A stretch of 64,000 nucleotides of DNA from Chitinophagales bacterium (GCA_040877935.1 JBBDNB010000026.1:45807-109806); one strand, 5' to 3'; positions 26,160 to 35,081 are shown, counted from the first letter of the stretch. Numbers and translations: made by a program. Notes: generated from the sequence alone by a model not told the origin.

Positions 26160-26777
26160 ATGAATACAACAATGAGAAAATACATCGGCTTATTACTGCT
26201 TGCTTTTATTGTGCTGAGCCTGCCGGCTTGTAAAGCAAAAAAAGAAGCAGCGGCAAAAGCGGCTGCCGAAGCAGAAGCGCTTCAGAAAAAAACGGATAAA
26301 GCCAGAAGCACCCTTCAGTCCATGCTCGATTCAGATGATATGAGCTCTGCTGAAATGGAAGAAAAACTCAATGAAATTAAAAGCTGGAACCTCGATGACG
26401 CTGAAGTGAACAGGCTTATTCCTTTAGTAGAAGACAAAATCGAGCAAGTAAAAATCAGGGAAAAAGAAGAAGCCCGGGAACGAAAAAAGGAGGCCAATAA
26501 AAAAGCGGTGATTGATAAATTCCGCGCTATTGCCAATGCGGGTTCTGCTTCTGAGGCCAACAAACATATCGATCAGGCGATCAACTTATTTGAATCACCG
26601 GATGCGCCTATTTTGCTGATCATAAAAATCACCGGTGATGTGGTTGATTACGATAGGCCAACTACAGCCAAGCGCTACCTGAATTATGTGAAAGATCAAA
26701 AAACCTTTACTTCCAATATTCACTCCGTTGAATTTAATGAGGAAGGTGAAATCATTGAATTAGTCCTAAAAAAATAA
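26160..26777 (+). CDS. hypothetical lipoprotein, first gene of a four-gene exported-protein operon
   Basis: 205 residues. A signal peptide ends in a lipobox (LPAC, Cys24). Residues ~28-125 are a long charged helix, probably coiled coil (EAAAKAAAEAEALQKKTDKA, KIREKEEARERKKEANKK). A small beta domain ends the protein (PILLIIKITGDVVDYDRPTT, KRYLNYVKDQ, EEGEIIELVLKK). An ATG at 26172 is an alternative start. It lies 7 nt before the next gene. All four genes of the operon encode exported proteins, so they probably act together at the outer membrane or in the periplasm. Function is unknown. Confidence 0.75.
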   Translation: MNTTMRKYIGLLLLAFIVLSLPACKAKKEAAAKAAAEAEALQKKTDKARSTLQSMLDSDDMSSAEMEEKLNEIKSWNLDDAEVNRLIPLVEDKIEQVKIREKEEARERKKEANKKAVIDKFRAIANAGSASEANKHIDQAINLFESPDAPILLIIKITGDVVDYDRPTTAKRYLNYVKDQKTFTSNIHSVEFNEEGEIIELVLKK

Positions 26778-26784
26778 GCCAATC

Positions 26785-27372
26785 ATGTTTAAAAAATCCT
26801 ATTTCCTGTATCCTGTATTGTCGCTATTATTGCTGTTCAGCACTGCTGAAATACAGGCGCAAAGCGAAGAGATCAGTCCGGAGCGCAAACACGCAATTGA
26901 CTCGCTGGCACTTGAAAAAATCAATGACCTGAGCAAATACATCAAAATTGTAGGCAATAAGAAAACAGATTTTTCTGAAGCCAAAAGAGTCATTGATCGC
27001 GCTGAAGAGCTATTTGCCGAAGGCAGTCAAATTGCAGTTTCCACCCTTGCAAGCGAGAAAATTACTTATTATAAAGTGCGCCCTTATTTTGAGCATTTGA
27101 TGGCGCTCAACTACGACAAAGTCAATATTAAGTGGTACGATATTCAATATGTGAGCGATCTGGAGCAACAACCCGATGGCCGCTATGTTGGGGTTATTAC
27201 CATTTACCAGCGCTTTGAAGGCGAACAAAAAGACGGACTTAAATACAAGGACACTACAAAAAAGGATATTACCGTTTATGTTGAGCGCAAACAAACCCAA
27301 ATCCGTGGTCGCCTGATCGATTTCTGGGATGTGCTTTTGGGTGATATTCGTGTAATAGAAACCAAATCGTGA
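26785..27372 (+). CDS. secreted protein with small domain shared with the LRR protein
   Basis: 195 residues with a signal peptide (to EIQAQ, ~26). The mature part (KYIKIVGNKKTDFSEAKRVI, ELFAEGSQIAVSTL, YFEHLMALNYDKVNIKWYDI, GRYVGVITIYQRFEG) aligns by eye with residues ~45-180 of the LRR protein at 28204 (QYFNIVGDSSAPFSEKKVIF, HLFLKVDLHQRLN). The strand pattern suggests a SnoaL/NTF2-like cone, but this is inference. Overlap with the next gene (GTGA) indicates coupled translation. No catalytic residues can be assigned. Confidence 0.75.
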   Translation: MFKKSYFLYPVLSLLLLFSTAEIQAQSEEISPERKHAIDSLALEKINDLSKYIKIVGNKKTDFSEAKRVIDRAEELFAEGSQIAVSTLASEKITYYKVRPYFEHLMALNYDKVNIKWYDIQYVSDLEQQPDGRYVGVITIYQRFEGEQKDGLKYKDTTKKDITVYVERKQTQIRGRLIDFWDVLLGDIRVIETKS

Positions 27373-28211
27373 ATGGATTGACCGCTATATTGTTATTGCT
27401 GTTCAGCATTCATTTTATAACAAACGCTCAATCTACAAGTGAAGATGCCCTGGTAGATGAGCGTTTTTTTTATGCTGAAAACAAACAGCTCAACCAGTTT
27501 TTCAGGCGCTTTAATGGCGAAGAAGATATTCTGGGCAATCGCTACTACAAAAAAGACAAGCTCTACCGCAATGCAGATTTGCGCAAAGGCTATATCAAAG
27601 AGCTTTTTGACGAGCAAAACCAACTCCTGAAAGCCGAAGAAAAACAAGCTTTTATCAACCAGGTTGTGAATGAATCAGACCCGCAATACCTGGAGTTTCA
27701 CGGGGGGAAGTGGATGGCAGAAGTACAGGCCAATTTCTCCTACCTTGATTCCGTGCGTGACTTTAAGCTGTTTTTCAAACTTCAGAAAGAAGAGGTGGGC
27801 TCAAAATGGGTTTTGTATAAAGTGAATACAGCGGCTTTTGCGCATCTAATGGGTACTGCTGAAACAGAAGCTGAAATGAAAGAGAAATTTCTACATCCGC
27901 TCAGCCACGAACTTGATTTTACCAACCTGGTAAAATATTTTAAAGCAGGAGAGAACCTTGCCCCTTTTGTAGATGAAGCCTTCAGTCAGGATGCTATGTC
28001 GCTTTTTCTCTATGCACTCAAACGGGGCGATATCAAATTGGAAAATATCAGGAAGGTGAACTTTCATTTCTGGCAAATCCCCGGCTGGTATTTTGAGGTG
28101 GAAAGATTCAATCGCAAGGAAAGCTATAACAATGGGCTGCTGATATCTAAACTCAGCAGAGTACCGGAACAACACAAAGAAAACTGGATAAAAGCTATAA
28201 TCAATGATTGA
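27369..28211 (+). CDS. secreted protein of the LRR operon, NTF2-like N-terminal region
   Basis: 280 residues from the GTG at 27369, which overlaps the previous stop by 4 nt; the signal peptide is short (MNGLTAILLLLFSIHFITNAQ). The first ~150 residues (FFYAENKQLNQFFRRFNGEED, FHGGKWMAEVQANF, DFKLFFKLQKEEVGSKWVLYKV) read like an NTF2-type small domain. The C-terminal half (LHPLSHELDFTNLVKYF, SLFLYALKRGDI, VNFHFWQIPGWYFEVERFNR) is a second domain I cannot name. It overlaps the next gene by 8 nt. Confidence 0.75.
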   Translation: MNGLTAILLLLFSIHFITNAQSTSEDALVDERFFYAENKQLNQFFRRFNGEEDILGNRYYKKDKLYRNADLRKGYIKELFDEQNQLLKAEEKQAFINQVVNESDPQYLEFHGGKWMAEVQANFSYLDSVRDFKLFFKLQKEEVGSKWVLYKVNTAAFAHLMGTAETEAEMKEKFLHPLSHELDFTNLVKYFKAGENLAPFVDEAFSQDAMSLFLYALKRGDIKLENIRKVNFHFWQIPGWYFEVERFNRKESYNNGLLISKLSRVPEQHKENWIKAIIND

Positions 28212-30783
28212 GCGGCTTTTGCGCAAACGGATTTTTATTACAGCACTCTGTCTCCTGACATTGCCCCCCGCCTTTGCACAAGAGGATGCATCCATGCAAC
28301 TCGACCCCAGGGAACTGGATGAATACAAAGAAAATGCGGGGTATTTTATAGGTGTATTGCAGCAGTATTTCAATATTGTAGGCGATTCCTCTGCGCCATT
28401 CAGCGAGAAAAAAGTGATTTTTACGGAATCCTGGCAGAAGCTTTTCAGAGATTCGAAAGTCCAGGTAGAAGATGATCTTGATCCTGGTAGAAGCCATATT
28501 ATTTACAAAGACATCACTGCCTATTTAAAAGACATTGACTTCTTTTTTCAACATGCTGAATTCAATTTTGAAGTGAAAGAAATAATGCCCCTGATAAACG
28601 ATGAAGGGCATTTGTTTTTGAAAGTGGATTTGCATCAGCGCCTCAATGCCATAGATATTGATGGAGACACTATTCGCAAAGAAGGGGAGCGCTTTGTGGA
28701 AATATCTGTCAATCGGCAGGAGCAAGACCTTAAAATAGTAAGCATTTATTCCAACAAAATAAGTGAAGATGTAAATCTGCTAAAATGGTGGCAAAACCTC
28801 TCTGGAAACTGGCAGGCGTTTTTTGCCAAAAAAGTATTGCTCAGCGATTCGCTCTATCTTTTTGATGTGTTGAAGGACAAAGACAGCATAGATTTTACAA
28901 ATGATTTTCTACACATCGCACAGGCAAAAGATACAAGCAGCAAATCAGATACCCTATATTTTACTGATGACAAAGTGCTGAATCAGATCAGAAGAATCAC
29001 ACTTTCGGAATCGTTGAGTATCAGTGGCGACAGCAGTCTGCGCAATTTGAATGCCCTGCATGTTTTTTCAAATTTGCGACAATTGGATATTTCACATACT
29101 AAAATCCAGGATCTTTCACCCATTCGCCACTTTACTGATCTGCGCTATCTAAATGCTTCCTATTCTTTGGTTTACGACATCAGCCCACTTCAGTACAATT
29201 CAGGATTGAAATATTTAGACCTCAGTTTCACCTTGATAGAAAAACTGGATGTACTGTATCGATTTATCAATCTGGAGTTGCTCAATTTATCCAATACACG
29301 TCCTCAGAGCCTGAAGGGCATTGAAAATCTTTCTGCATTAAAAGAACTGGGGCTGGCCAATATGCAGCTTGAACAAGTTGAATACCAGCGTTTGCAGCAT
29401 TTAAAAGCCCTGGACTACTTAAAATTGTCTCATTCAAATATTCAGGATTTAAGCCCACTGAGTAATTTGCAAAACCTGACCCGATTAGACATTCGCAATA
29501 CTGAAATTTCTGATATAACCCCATTGTCGAGTTGCGATGCATTAAAGATCATCAATCTGGAAGGTGCGCCACTCAGCAGCCTGCTTCCGCTTTTGGTTTT
29601 ACCTGATATCAAGAAAATATACTGCGACAATACCCGTATCAGTAAAAAACTGGCCTATGATTTTATGTCAAAAAGGCCGGGAACATTGGTAGTGCACAAT
29701 TCAAAATATCTTTTCAACTGGTGGCAATCCTTATCTGAGGAATGGAAATCTATTCTGGCCCCTCAGTATAATAGCAAACTGGACAAGGAAGCCCTTCAGG
29801 AAATTGCTTCACAGGGCAAAATAGATATCAGCGGACGCAAAGACATTCATTCTATTGAAGCAGTGGCAATTCTTGAAAATCTTACCTATCTGGATATCAG
29901 CAATACATCTGTGGAGGATATAACACCGCTTTCCGATTTGCGCAACCTCAAATACATTGACATTTCAAATACCAGTGTAAATTCGTTAGTGCCTTTGATT
30001 CTATGCTCTAAACTAATTACATTAAAAATGGAATCTACTCCAGTGCGTTCATTGACCCCGCTTAAAAGTATCCCTGAACTCGCGGCTATTTATGCAGATA
30101 GCAGTGCTGTTGATCCACAAAGCTTCGATTCTTTGGTATTTAGGAATGAGTCTTTGGTAATTATACACAAGACTGCTTATTATATGGAGTGGTGGAACAA
30201 TCTCGAACAGGATTGGAAACATATTCTTGCAGACCCAATTGATGTGCCATTAGAACCTGGCAAATTGCAATTGCACAGAATTATCCATCAAAAAACACTG
30301 ACTATAACGGGCAATCGAAAGATCACTTACCTTGAACCGCTTAAAAAATTGCGCTATTTAAAAGAACTTCATATTTCTGAAACCGGTGTAAGTGATTTGT
30401 CTCCATTGAAAAAACTGATATACCTGGAAAAATTAAGCATAACGGATGGCCCTTTAAAAAACTTGATCGGTATTGAGCCCCTGATAAATCTTGAGCATCT
30501 GAACATCAGCAATACACCTGTTGATGATCTTGAACCCATTGAAGCTTTGCCAACATTAAAAGTGCTGAAATTGCAAGGAACAGCCGTAAGAAATCTGAAA
30601 TCCCTTTCTGGGCTGCAAAGTCTGGAAGTACTGGATTGTAGCAATACCAATATTCGTAATCTTCGCCACATAGAGGGGCTGCCCAATTTAAAAACCATCA
30701 CCTGCTATAATACCCGCATTTCCGATCGCTATATTGAGTCCTTCAAAGCGGAGCGGTATGGAGTGAAGGTTGTTTATTATTGA
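28204..30783 (+). CDS. exported leucine-rich-repeat protein with three Trp-Trp modules
   Basis: 859 residues, ATG 28204, signal peptide to PAFAQ. Residues ~45-180 carry the domain shared with the 26785 product. The rest is internalin-type LRR of 22-residue period (LRQLDISHTKIQDLSPIRHF, LTYLDISNTSVEDITPLSDL, LEHLNISNTPVDDLEPIEAL). The LRR is split into three blocks, each opened by the same module: KWWQNLSGNWQAFF (~198), NWWQSLSEEWKSIL (~508) and EWWNNLEQDWKHIL (~663), that is W-W-x2-L-x3-W-x-x-hydrophobic pair. No T9SS sorting domain is present. Such LRRs bind proteins or glycans; the partner is unknown. Confidence 0.85.
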   Translation: MIERLLRKRIFITALCLLTLPPAFAQEDASMQLDPRELDEYKENAGYFIGVLQQYFNIVGDSSAPFSEKKVIFTESWQKLFRDSKVQVEDDLDPGRSHIIYKDITAYLKDIDFFFQHAEFNFEVKEIMPLINDEGHLFLKVDLHQRLNAIDIDGDTIRKEGERFVEISVNRQEQDLKIVSIYSNKISEDVNLLKWWQNLSGNWQAFFAKKVLLSDSLYLFDVLKDKDSIDFTNDFLHIAQAKDTSSKSDTLYFTDDKVLNQIRRITLSESLSISGDSSLRNLNALHVFSNLRQLDISHTKIQDLSPIRHFTDLRYLNASYSLVYDISPLQYNSGLKYLDLSFTLIEKLDVLYRFINLELLNLSNTRPQSLKGIENLSALKELGLANMQLEQVEYQRLQHLKALDYLKLSHSNIQDLSPLSNLQNLTRLDIRNTEISDITPLSSCDALKIINLEGAPLSSLLPLLVLPDIKKIYCDNTRISKKLAYDFMSKRPGTLVVHNSKYLFNWWQSLSEEWKSILAPQYNSKLDKEALQEIASQGKIDISGRKDIHSIEAVAILENLTYLDISNTSVEDITPLSDLRNLKYIDISNTSVNSLVPLILCSKLITLKMESTPVRSLTPLKSIPELAAIYADSSAVDPQSFDSLVFRNESLVIIHKTAYYMEWWNNLEQDWKHILADPIDVPLEPGKLQLHRIIHQKTLTITGNRKITYLEPLKKLRYLKELHISETGVSDLSPLKKLIYLEKLSITDGPLKNLIGIEPLINLEHLNISNTPVDDLEPIEALPTLKVLKLQGTAVRNLKSLSGLQSLEVLDCSNTNIRNLRHIEGLPNLKTITCYNTRISDRYIESFKAERYGVKVVYY

Positions 30784-30803
30784 CTTTTTATCCCTCTTAA
30801 ACA

Positions 30804-30831
30804 ATGCATTAGACAATATTAACTAATGCAT
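30804..30831. terminator. bidirectional hairpin between convergent genes
   Basis: ATGCATTAG (30804-30812) and CTAATGCAT (30823-30831) form a perfect 9-bp stem that overlaps the stop codon of the DUF3307 gene and lies 20 nt after the LRR gene. Confidence 0.55.
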
Positions 30832-31536
30832 ATTAAACAGATTAATGATTACTCCTGCAATAATGGCAATTCCAAAACTTAACATTGTGCCAATAAGCAC
30901 ATATTCTGTTTTTAATGTGTCGCTATCTTTATATCGTAAAATTGACTTTGCTGCAATTAAAAACCCCACTGCTTCAAATTGATTTAATAAGATAAATGTT
31001 AGGACCAATAACCTTTCTAAAATGCCTATTAGTTTTCCTGCATGAGGTAAATCGTTATTTTCAGGTGTTTTGATTTGATAAGCATAAAATACCTGTTTGA
31101 TAAAAATATTAGCTGGCTTTAAGCAAATTAAAAACCCTGCAAACCCTAAAATATATTTTTCATCAATATTTATTTCTATCAAAGGTTGAATGCCACAATA
31201 TTCTTTGAAAAGGAAAACCACAGCTGATAATATTATTAGATGTAGTGTCTGATCAATAAAAAATGAATATCTGCCAAATTTGGGATGCTTATTTATATGT
31301 ATTTTTAATCCATCAATCACAAAGTGAGTAACTGCAATAATGAGTGCCCCAAATACAAAGTTTACTTGAAGCGAAAAAATCCATGATAATAAAAAGACGA
31401 TAAGAATATGCCATTTCAAAAATGTACTTTTGAAACCAAGATTATTTTTGCTTCTGGCATTTTCATCAGTCTGAAAGAAAAAATCCGTCAACAGGTGCGC
31501 TACTATTTGAAGAATTAGAAATTGTGCAACACTCAT
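30823..31536 (-). CDS. DUF3307 membrane protein
   Basis: 237 residues with about six membrane helices. The DUF3307 signature is at the N-terminus: QIVAHLLTDFFFQTDENARSKN, then FLKWHILIVFLLSW and THFVIDGLKIHI; the His and Asp residues in these helices are conserved in the family. The gene lies 4 nt after the SatD-like gene and is evidently co-transcribed. SatD/DUF3307 pairs recur in distant bacteria, yet the role is unknown; a transport or stress role has been suggested by the name only. Confidence 0.85.
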   Translation of the reverse strand: MSVAQFLILQIVAHLLTDFFFQTDENARSKNNLGFKSTFLKWHILIVFLLSWIFSLQVNFVFGALIIAVTHFVIDGLKIHINKHPKFGRYSFFIDQTLHLIILSAVVFLFKEYCGIQPLIEINIDEKYILGFAGFLICLKPANIFIKQVFYAYQIKTPENNDLPHAGKLIGILERLLVLTFILLNQFEAVGFLIAAKSILRYKDSDTLKTEYVLIGTMLSFGIAIIAGVIINLFNMH

Positions 31537-31540
31537 GTTA

Positions 31541-32230
31541 TTAATAGTTTGAAATAACCTTATTAAAATAATCCACAGCTTTTTCTATACTATTCCAGCC
31601 CAAACTCGTTGAATGTTGATTCACAACTGACTGACTGATCTTTAATTTTTTAGCAATAGTATCTTCACTATTATAAAGTAGTTTTAAATACAAAACTTCA
31701 GATTGTCTTGATGTAGCTTTACTAATTAATACATCCAATAGAGAAAATAAAGGGTCAAAAACTTTATCCAGTTCTTCTTCGTTCGATACAAAGTTTAATG
31801 TGTTTTTTATCACAATCCTTTTTTTGTTGTGTGTGGAAAATTCATTTATCAATCTTCCAGAAAGATATATAGCTTCCCCGTCTATAATTCCTTTTTCCCT
31901 ATCAAAACGAGTTAATTCGCCATACCCTATGGCCAATCGAATACCATGCGTTTTAAACAACTTTATCTTATTATTATTTTTGTAAAGTGAATTATTACTC
32001 AATGGTATAGCCTTAACAAAGCTTTTTACTGCAAGAGCAACTCTAAGTGCATTTTGTGGTTCGGGAATTACGCATTCTATATAATCACCTTTTATTATTC
32101 TGCCATATACATTGAATTCCTTACTTAGTTCTTTCAAAAGCTTTTGAAAACTGTTCTCTAACAGTTCCCTGTCATCATCAGTTAAGCTTGTTGAAGAAAT
32201 TACATCTCCTGAAATTACTGCTTTATTCAT
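31541..32230 (-). CDS. SatD-like regulatory protein with C-terminal HTH
   Basis: 229 residues. The N-terminal ~160 residues have the SatD-like start KAVISGDVISSTSLTDDDRE and the nucleotide-cyclase-like strand pattern GRIIKGDYIECVIPEP and IRLAIGYGELTRFDREKG. The C-terminus is a helix-turn-helix (SRQSEVLYLKLLYNSEDTIA, KKLKISQSVVNQHSTSLGW). This suggests a cytoplasmic sensor-regulator. Two dyads at 32271-32320 lie upstream of its promoter box and may be its binding sites. It is the first gene of a pair with the DUF3307 protein. Confidence 0.75.
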   Translation of the reverse strand: MNKAVISGDVISSTSLTDDDRELLENSFQKLLKELSKEFNVYGRIIKGDYIECVIPEPQNALRVALAVKSFVKAIPLSNNSLYKNNNKIKLFKTHGIRLAIGYGELTRFDREKGIIDGEAIYLSGRLINEFSTHNKKRIVIKNTLNFVSNEEELDKVFDPLFSLLDVLISKATSRQSEVLYLKLLYNSEDTIAKKLKISQSVVNQHSTSLGWNSIEKAVDYFNKVISNY

Positions 32231-32242
32231 ATAGCTTTTTCA

Positions 32243-32250
32243 CAAAAATA
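32243..32250 (-). promoter_or_regulatory. putative -7 promoter box of the SatD-like gene
   Basis: Minus-strand TATTTTTG fits TAnnTTTG and ends 12 nt before the start codon. Confidence 0.45.
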
Positions 32251-32270
32251 ACAAAATATAAGCTCATAAA

Positions 32271-32320
32271 CCTATAAATAACATTTATAGGCTCTAAAGC
32301 CTATAATAAACATTTATCTG
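32271..32320. promoter_or_regulatory. two dyad operators upstream of the SatD-like gene
   Basis: CCTATAAAT (32271-32279), 3 nt and ATTTATAGG (32283-32291) form a perfect 9-bp inverted repeat. A degenerate second copy starts 29 bp further (CCTATAATAAACATTTATC from 32300). They sit just upstream of the promoter box, so they could serve activation or repression. Confidence 0.55.
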
Positions 32321-32445
32321 TTTTGGAGGCCATACTTTTAAAGTCCCAAAAATAAAATAATAATATGTAAAAGGTGAATTTTAGATATAAAATACATTGA
32401 GCAAGAAAAACGAATGAAATATTTCACAAGCATGTTTATCAGTCA

Positions 32446-34728
32446 TCATTCCTTTTCCCTCCTAAACAACCGCTTAAAAAACCCCGGTTTGTCTTCTTTG
32501 TCTTTTACTTTTTCACCTTCTTTTCTTTTAAATAGCCCTTTTACAGAATCGAAAAAATTCTTGTCGCGATAATCCTCGCAATCGAGTTTGCTTTGCAATT
32601 CGGGAGTGAGTTCGTCAAAATTTGCCTTGCTGTATTGCTCTAATTTGGCATTGCTATTAAGCTGCTGAAAAAATTTGGCAAATATAGGCAATGCCATTGC
32701 TGAACCGCTACCATAGGTTCCTGTCCTGAAATGGATCAATGGACTTGAAGCACCCACCCACGCACCGGCCACTATTTTGGGGTTGTAGCCGATAAACCAA
32801 CCATCGGTATAGTCTTGTGCAGTTCCGGTTTTGCCTGCCAACTGGTTTTTCAGCCCATAGCTATTGCGCAATTTACTTGCCGTTCCTCCCTCAACTACGC
32901 CCTGCAACATGGCCGTCATCAGCCGGGCAATGTTTGAGTCCAAAACTTCCTCTCGCTGTGCAGTGTCTTTTTCAAATAGGATATTGCCCTGTGGGTCTTC
33001 TATCCGGGTAATCATATAAGGGTCAATTCTGTAGCCGCCATTGGCAAATACAGCATAGGCTTTTACCATTTCCAGCAGCGATACACTGCCTGTTCCCAGT
33101 GCAATACTTGGTTCAGCGGGCAAGTCAGAATCAATTCCGAATTTCCTGGCTGTTTTCAGTACCTCATCAATGCCGGTTTCGAAAATTGTTTTTACGGCAG
33201 CAAGGTTTACTGATTTTTTTATAGCTCCCGCCATACTGTAAAACCCGCCATATTCATTGTCGTAATTGCGCGGTGTCCAGTTCTCATAGGCTTCATAAAA
33301 CCTCTGCTCGTTGGAAATATAGTCGCAAGGCTCGGCTCCCTGCACCAGGGCAGTGGCATATACAAACGGCTTGAATGTAGAAGCTGCCTGTCGTTTGGCC
33401 AGTACATGATCGTATGGAAAATATTGAAAATCAAGCCCGCCTGTCCAGGCAAGAATTGCCCCATCCTGTGGATCCAGGGCAAGGAAACCACTGTTGAGCA
33501 TCCGCAGGTAATAGGCTATGGAATCCTTTATGCTCATTGGCAACACCGTATCTCCCTCTGGATGAAAAACCGGGGTGGGCTGTTTTTTATTGAGCAATAT
33601 TTCCAGTGAATCTTTAGGTACCTTTCTGTCCTTCAAGCTTTTGTAGGAAGGGCTGTTTTGGAGTTTCTTTTCAAACAATAAAGGATGTTCACTCCAGGGT
33701 TCTTTTTGGCTCCAGTGCCGGTCAAACAACTGCTGGAGTTTTTGCATGTGCTTTTGCATTGCCCGCCTTGCATAATCCTGCAAATCAACATTCAATGTAG
33801 TATAAATGCGCAATCCGTCTTTTTCAATATCCGGCATTTTTTCTTCAGCAAAATTTTCACGCAAAATTTCAGCGGCTTTTCTTTTCACATGCACCATAAA
33901 ATAAGGCGCCTTGTTTCTTTCATCGGCCTTTTGATAATTCAGTTCAAGCGGCAACTGCTGTAGTGAATCTTTTGTGGCTTCATCAAGGTAACCGTACCTG
34001 TACATCTGATTCAAAACCACATTCCTCCTGCCCTGGGCATTTTCCGGGTAAAGCCGCGGATTATAATAGGTATTGGCCTTCAACATGCCCACCAATACAG
34101 CAGATTCCTGTGGCTGCAATTCGGATGGTTTTTTGCTGAAAAAACGCAGACTTGCCGTCTCAATGCCATAAATATTTTCTGAAAAGGAAACCGTGTTCAG
34201 GTAAAGTTCCAGGATTTCATTTTTGGAATACAATTGCTCAATCCGCTGGGCAAGGATCATTTCTTTGGTCTTGTTTACCGGGTAGCTCATAAAGCTGAAC
34301 TTTGACCTGCCGAATAAATTTTTGGACAATTGCTGTGAAATTGTACTGCCTCCACCAGCACTTCGGTCGCCCAATAAAATGCTTTTAATCACTACGCGTA
34401 AAATACTTTTATTGTCTATGCCTTCGTGTTCATAAAACCGGGCGTCTTCAGTAGCAATGAGTGCATCAACCAGGTTTTTAGGAAGATCTTCAAATCTTGC
34501 ATTGGTACGGTTTTCTGCAAATATTCGCCCAATCTGAACCTCATCTGCCGAATAGACTACTGAAGCTGTAGCATTTTGGATTTTGCTCAATTCTTTTTTG
34601 TTGGGAAGCGGCCCGAATACTCCGGCTTTTACACTGAAATAAAATGCAAAAATGCCGCCAATGCCCAACACAGCCATACCAAGCGATATCGAAAGAATTA
34701 TAAACAGGCGCTTTTTCTCCATAGTCAT
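32446..34728 (-). CDS. class A penicillin-binding protein (PBP1A-type)
   Basis: 760 residues from the ATG at 34728 (another at 34722). The enzyme polymerises and cross-links peptidoglycan outside the inner membrane. One N-terminal membrane helix (LFIILSISLGMAVLGIGGIFAF) precedes the GT51 transglycosylase domain (ATEDARFYEHEGID, GGGSTISQQLSKNLFGR). The transpeptidase domain holds the catalytic Ser in STFK (AASTFKPFVYATAL), SVN and KTGT (AGKTGTAQDYTDGW). The C-terminal tail is strongly charged (FKRKEGEKVKDKEDKPGFFK). An upstream TTG frame (34776) falls in the promoter box and is rejected. Confidence 0.95.
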   Translation of the reverse strand: MTMEKKRLFIILSISLGMAVLGIGGIFAFYFSVKAGVFGPLPNKKELSKIQNATASVVYSADEVQIGRIFAENRTNARFEDLPKNLVDALIATEDARFYEHEGIDNKSILRVVIKSILLGDRSAGGGSTISQQLSKNLFGRSKFSFMSYPVNKTKEMILAQRIEQLYSKNEILELYLNTVSFSENIYGIETASLRFFSKKPSELQPQESAVLVGMLKANTYYNPRLYPENAQGRRNVVLNQMYRYGYLDEATKDSLQQLPLELNYQKADERNKAPYFMVHVKRKAAEILRENFAEEKMPDIEKDGLRIYTTLNVDLQDYARRAMQKHMQKLQQLFDRHWSQKEPWSEHPLLFEKKLQNSPSYKSLKDRKVPKDSLEILLNKKQPTPVFHPEGDTVLPMSIKDSIAYYLRMLNSGFLALDPQDGAILAWTGGLDFQYFPYDHVLAKRQAASTFKPFVYATALVQGAEPCDYISNEQRFYEAYENWTPRNYDNEYGGFYSMAGAIKKSVNLAAVKTIFETGIDEVLKTARKFGIDSDLPAEPSIALGTGSVSLLEMVKAYAVFANGGYRIDPYMITRIEDPQGNILFEKDTAQREEVLDSNIARLMTAMLQGVVEGGTASKLRNSYGLKNQLAGKTGTAQDYTDGWFIGYNPKIVAGAWVGASSPLIHFRTGTYGSGSAMALPIFAKFFQQLNSNAKLEQYSKANFDELTPELQSKLDCEDYRDKNFFDSVKGLFKRKEGEKVKDKEDKPGFFKRLFRREKE

Positions 34729-34773
34729 CAAATGAACGCGATTCCAAATGCAAAAAGTGTAATCATAGAACTG

Positions 34774-34781
34774 CAAAGATA
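34774..34781 (-). promoter_or_regulatory. putative -7 promoter box of the PBP gene
   Basis: Minus-strand TATCTTTG fits TAnnTTTG, 45 nt before the ATG at 34728. Confidence 0.45.
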
Positions 34782-34816
34782 AAGCAGTAAAACCATCACA
34801 GTGTGTTTATAAAGGA

Positions 34817-34956
34817 AATATAGAACGCTGCTGACGCAGATATGGCTGATAATCCGGGATAAATATAATTTCAGAAAATTGAAACCAATCTATGCAGATC
34901 ATAAGAATCAGTGTGATCAGTGTTCTATATTATATGATCAGTGTTCTATATTATAT
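34817..34956. repeat. 115-nt fold-back element with 14-bp terminal inverted repeats and duplicated right end
   Basis: AATATAGAACGCTG (34817-34830) is the inverted copy, with one mismatch, of CAGTGTTCTATATT (34918-34931). The right end is repeated in a perfect 21-bp tandem duplication (34915-34935 and 34936-34956). The ~350-nt gap between the PBP and lipid kinase genes contains no gene, only this element and the two promoters. It looks like a small non-autonomous repeat. A degenerate relative of its inner words (ATCTGCG and CAGCGTTC) occurs at 1405-1442. Confidence 0.6.
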
Positions 34957-35081
34957 AGTGTAGGGCAGCTTTTTGATGATCAAAGGTCTAGAGGAAATGA
35001 TTCATAAAAACCAAATATTTCTACCTTTACCGCTTTATTTGCAAAGCATAAAATTGCAAATGTCCCTGGAAATATAATTGC

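Noticed and set aside
34729..34776. Upstream TTG start of the penicillin-binding protein
   Set aside because: It falls in the TATCTTTG promoter box and adds residues unlike the family.
34915..34956. CRISPR array
   Set aside because: Only two adjacent copies without spacers; it is a tandem duplication.
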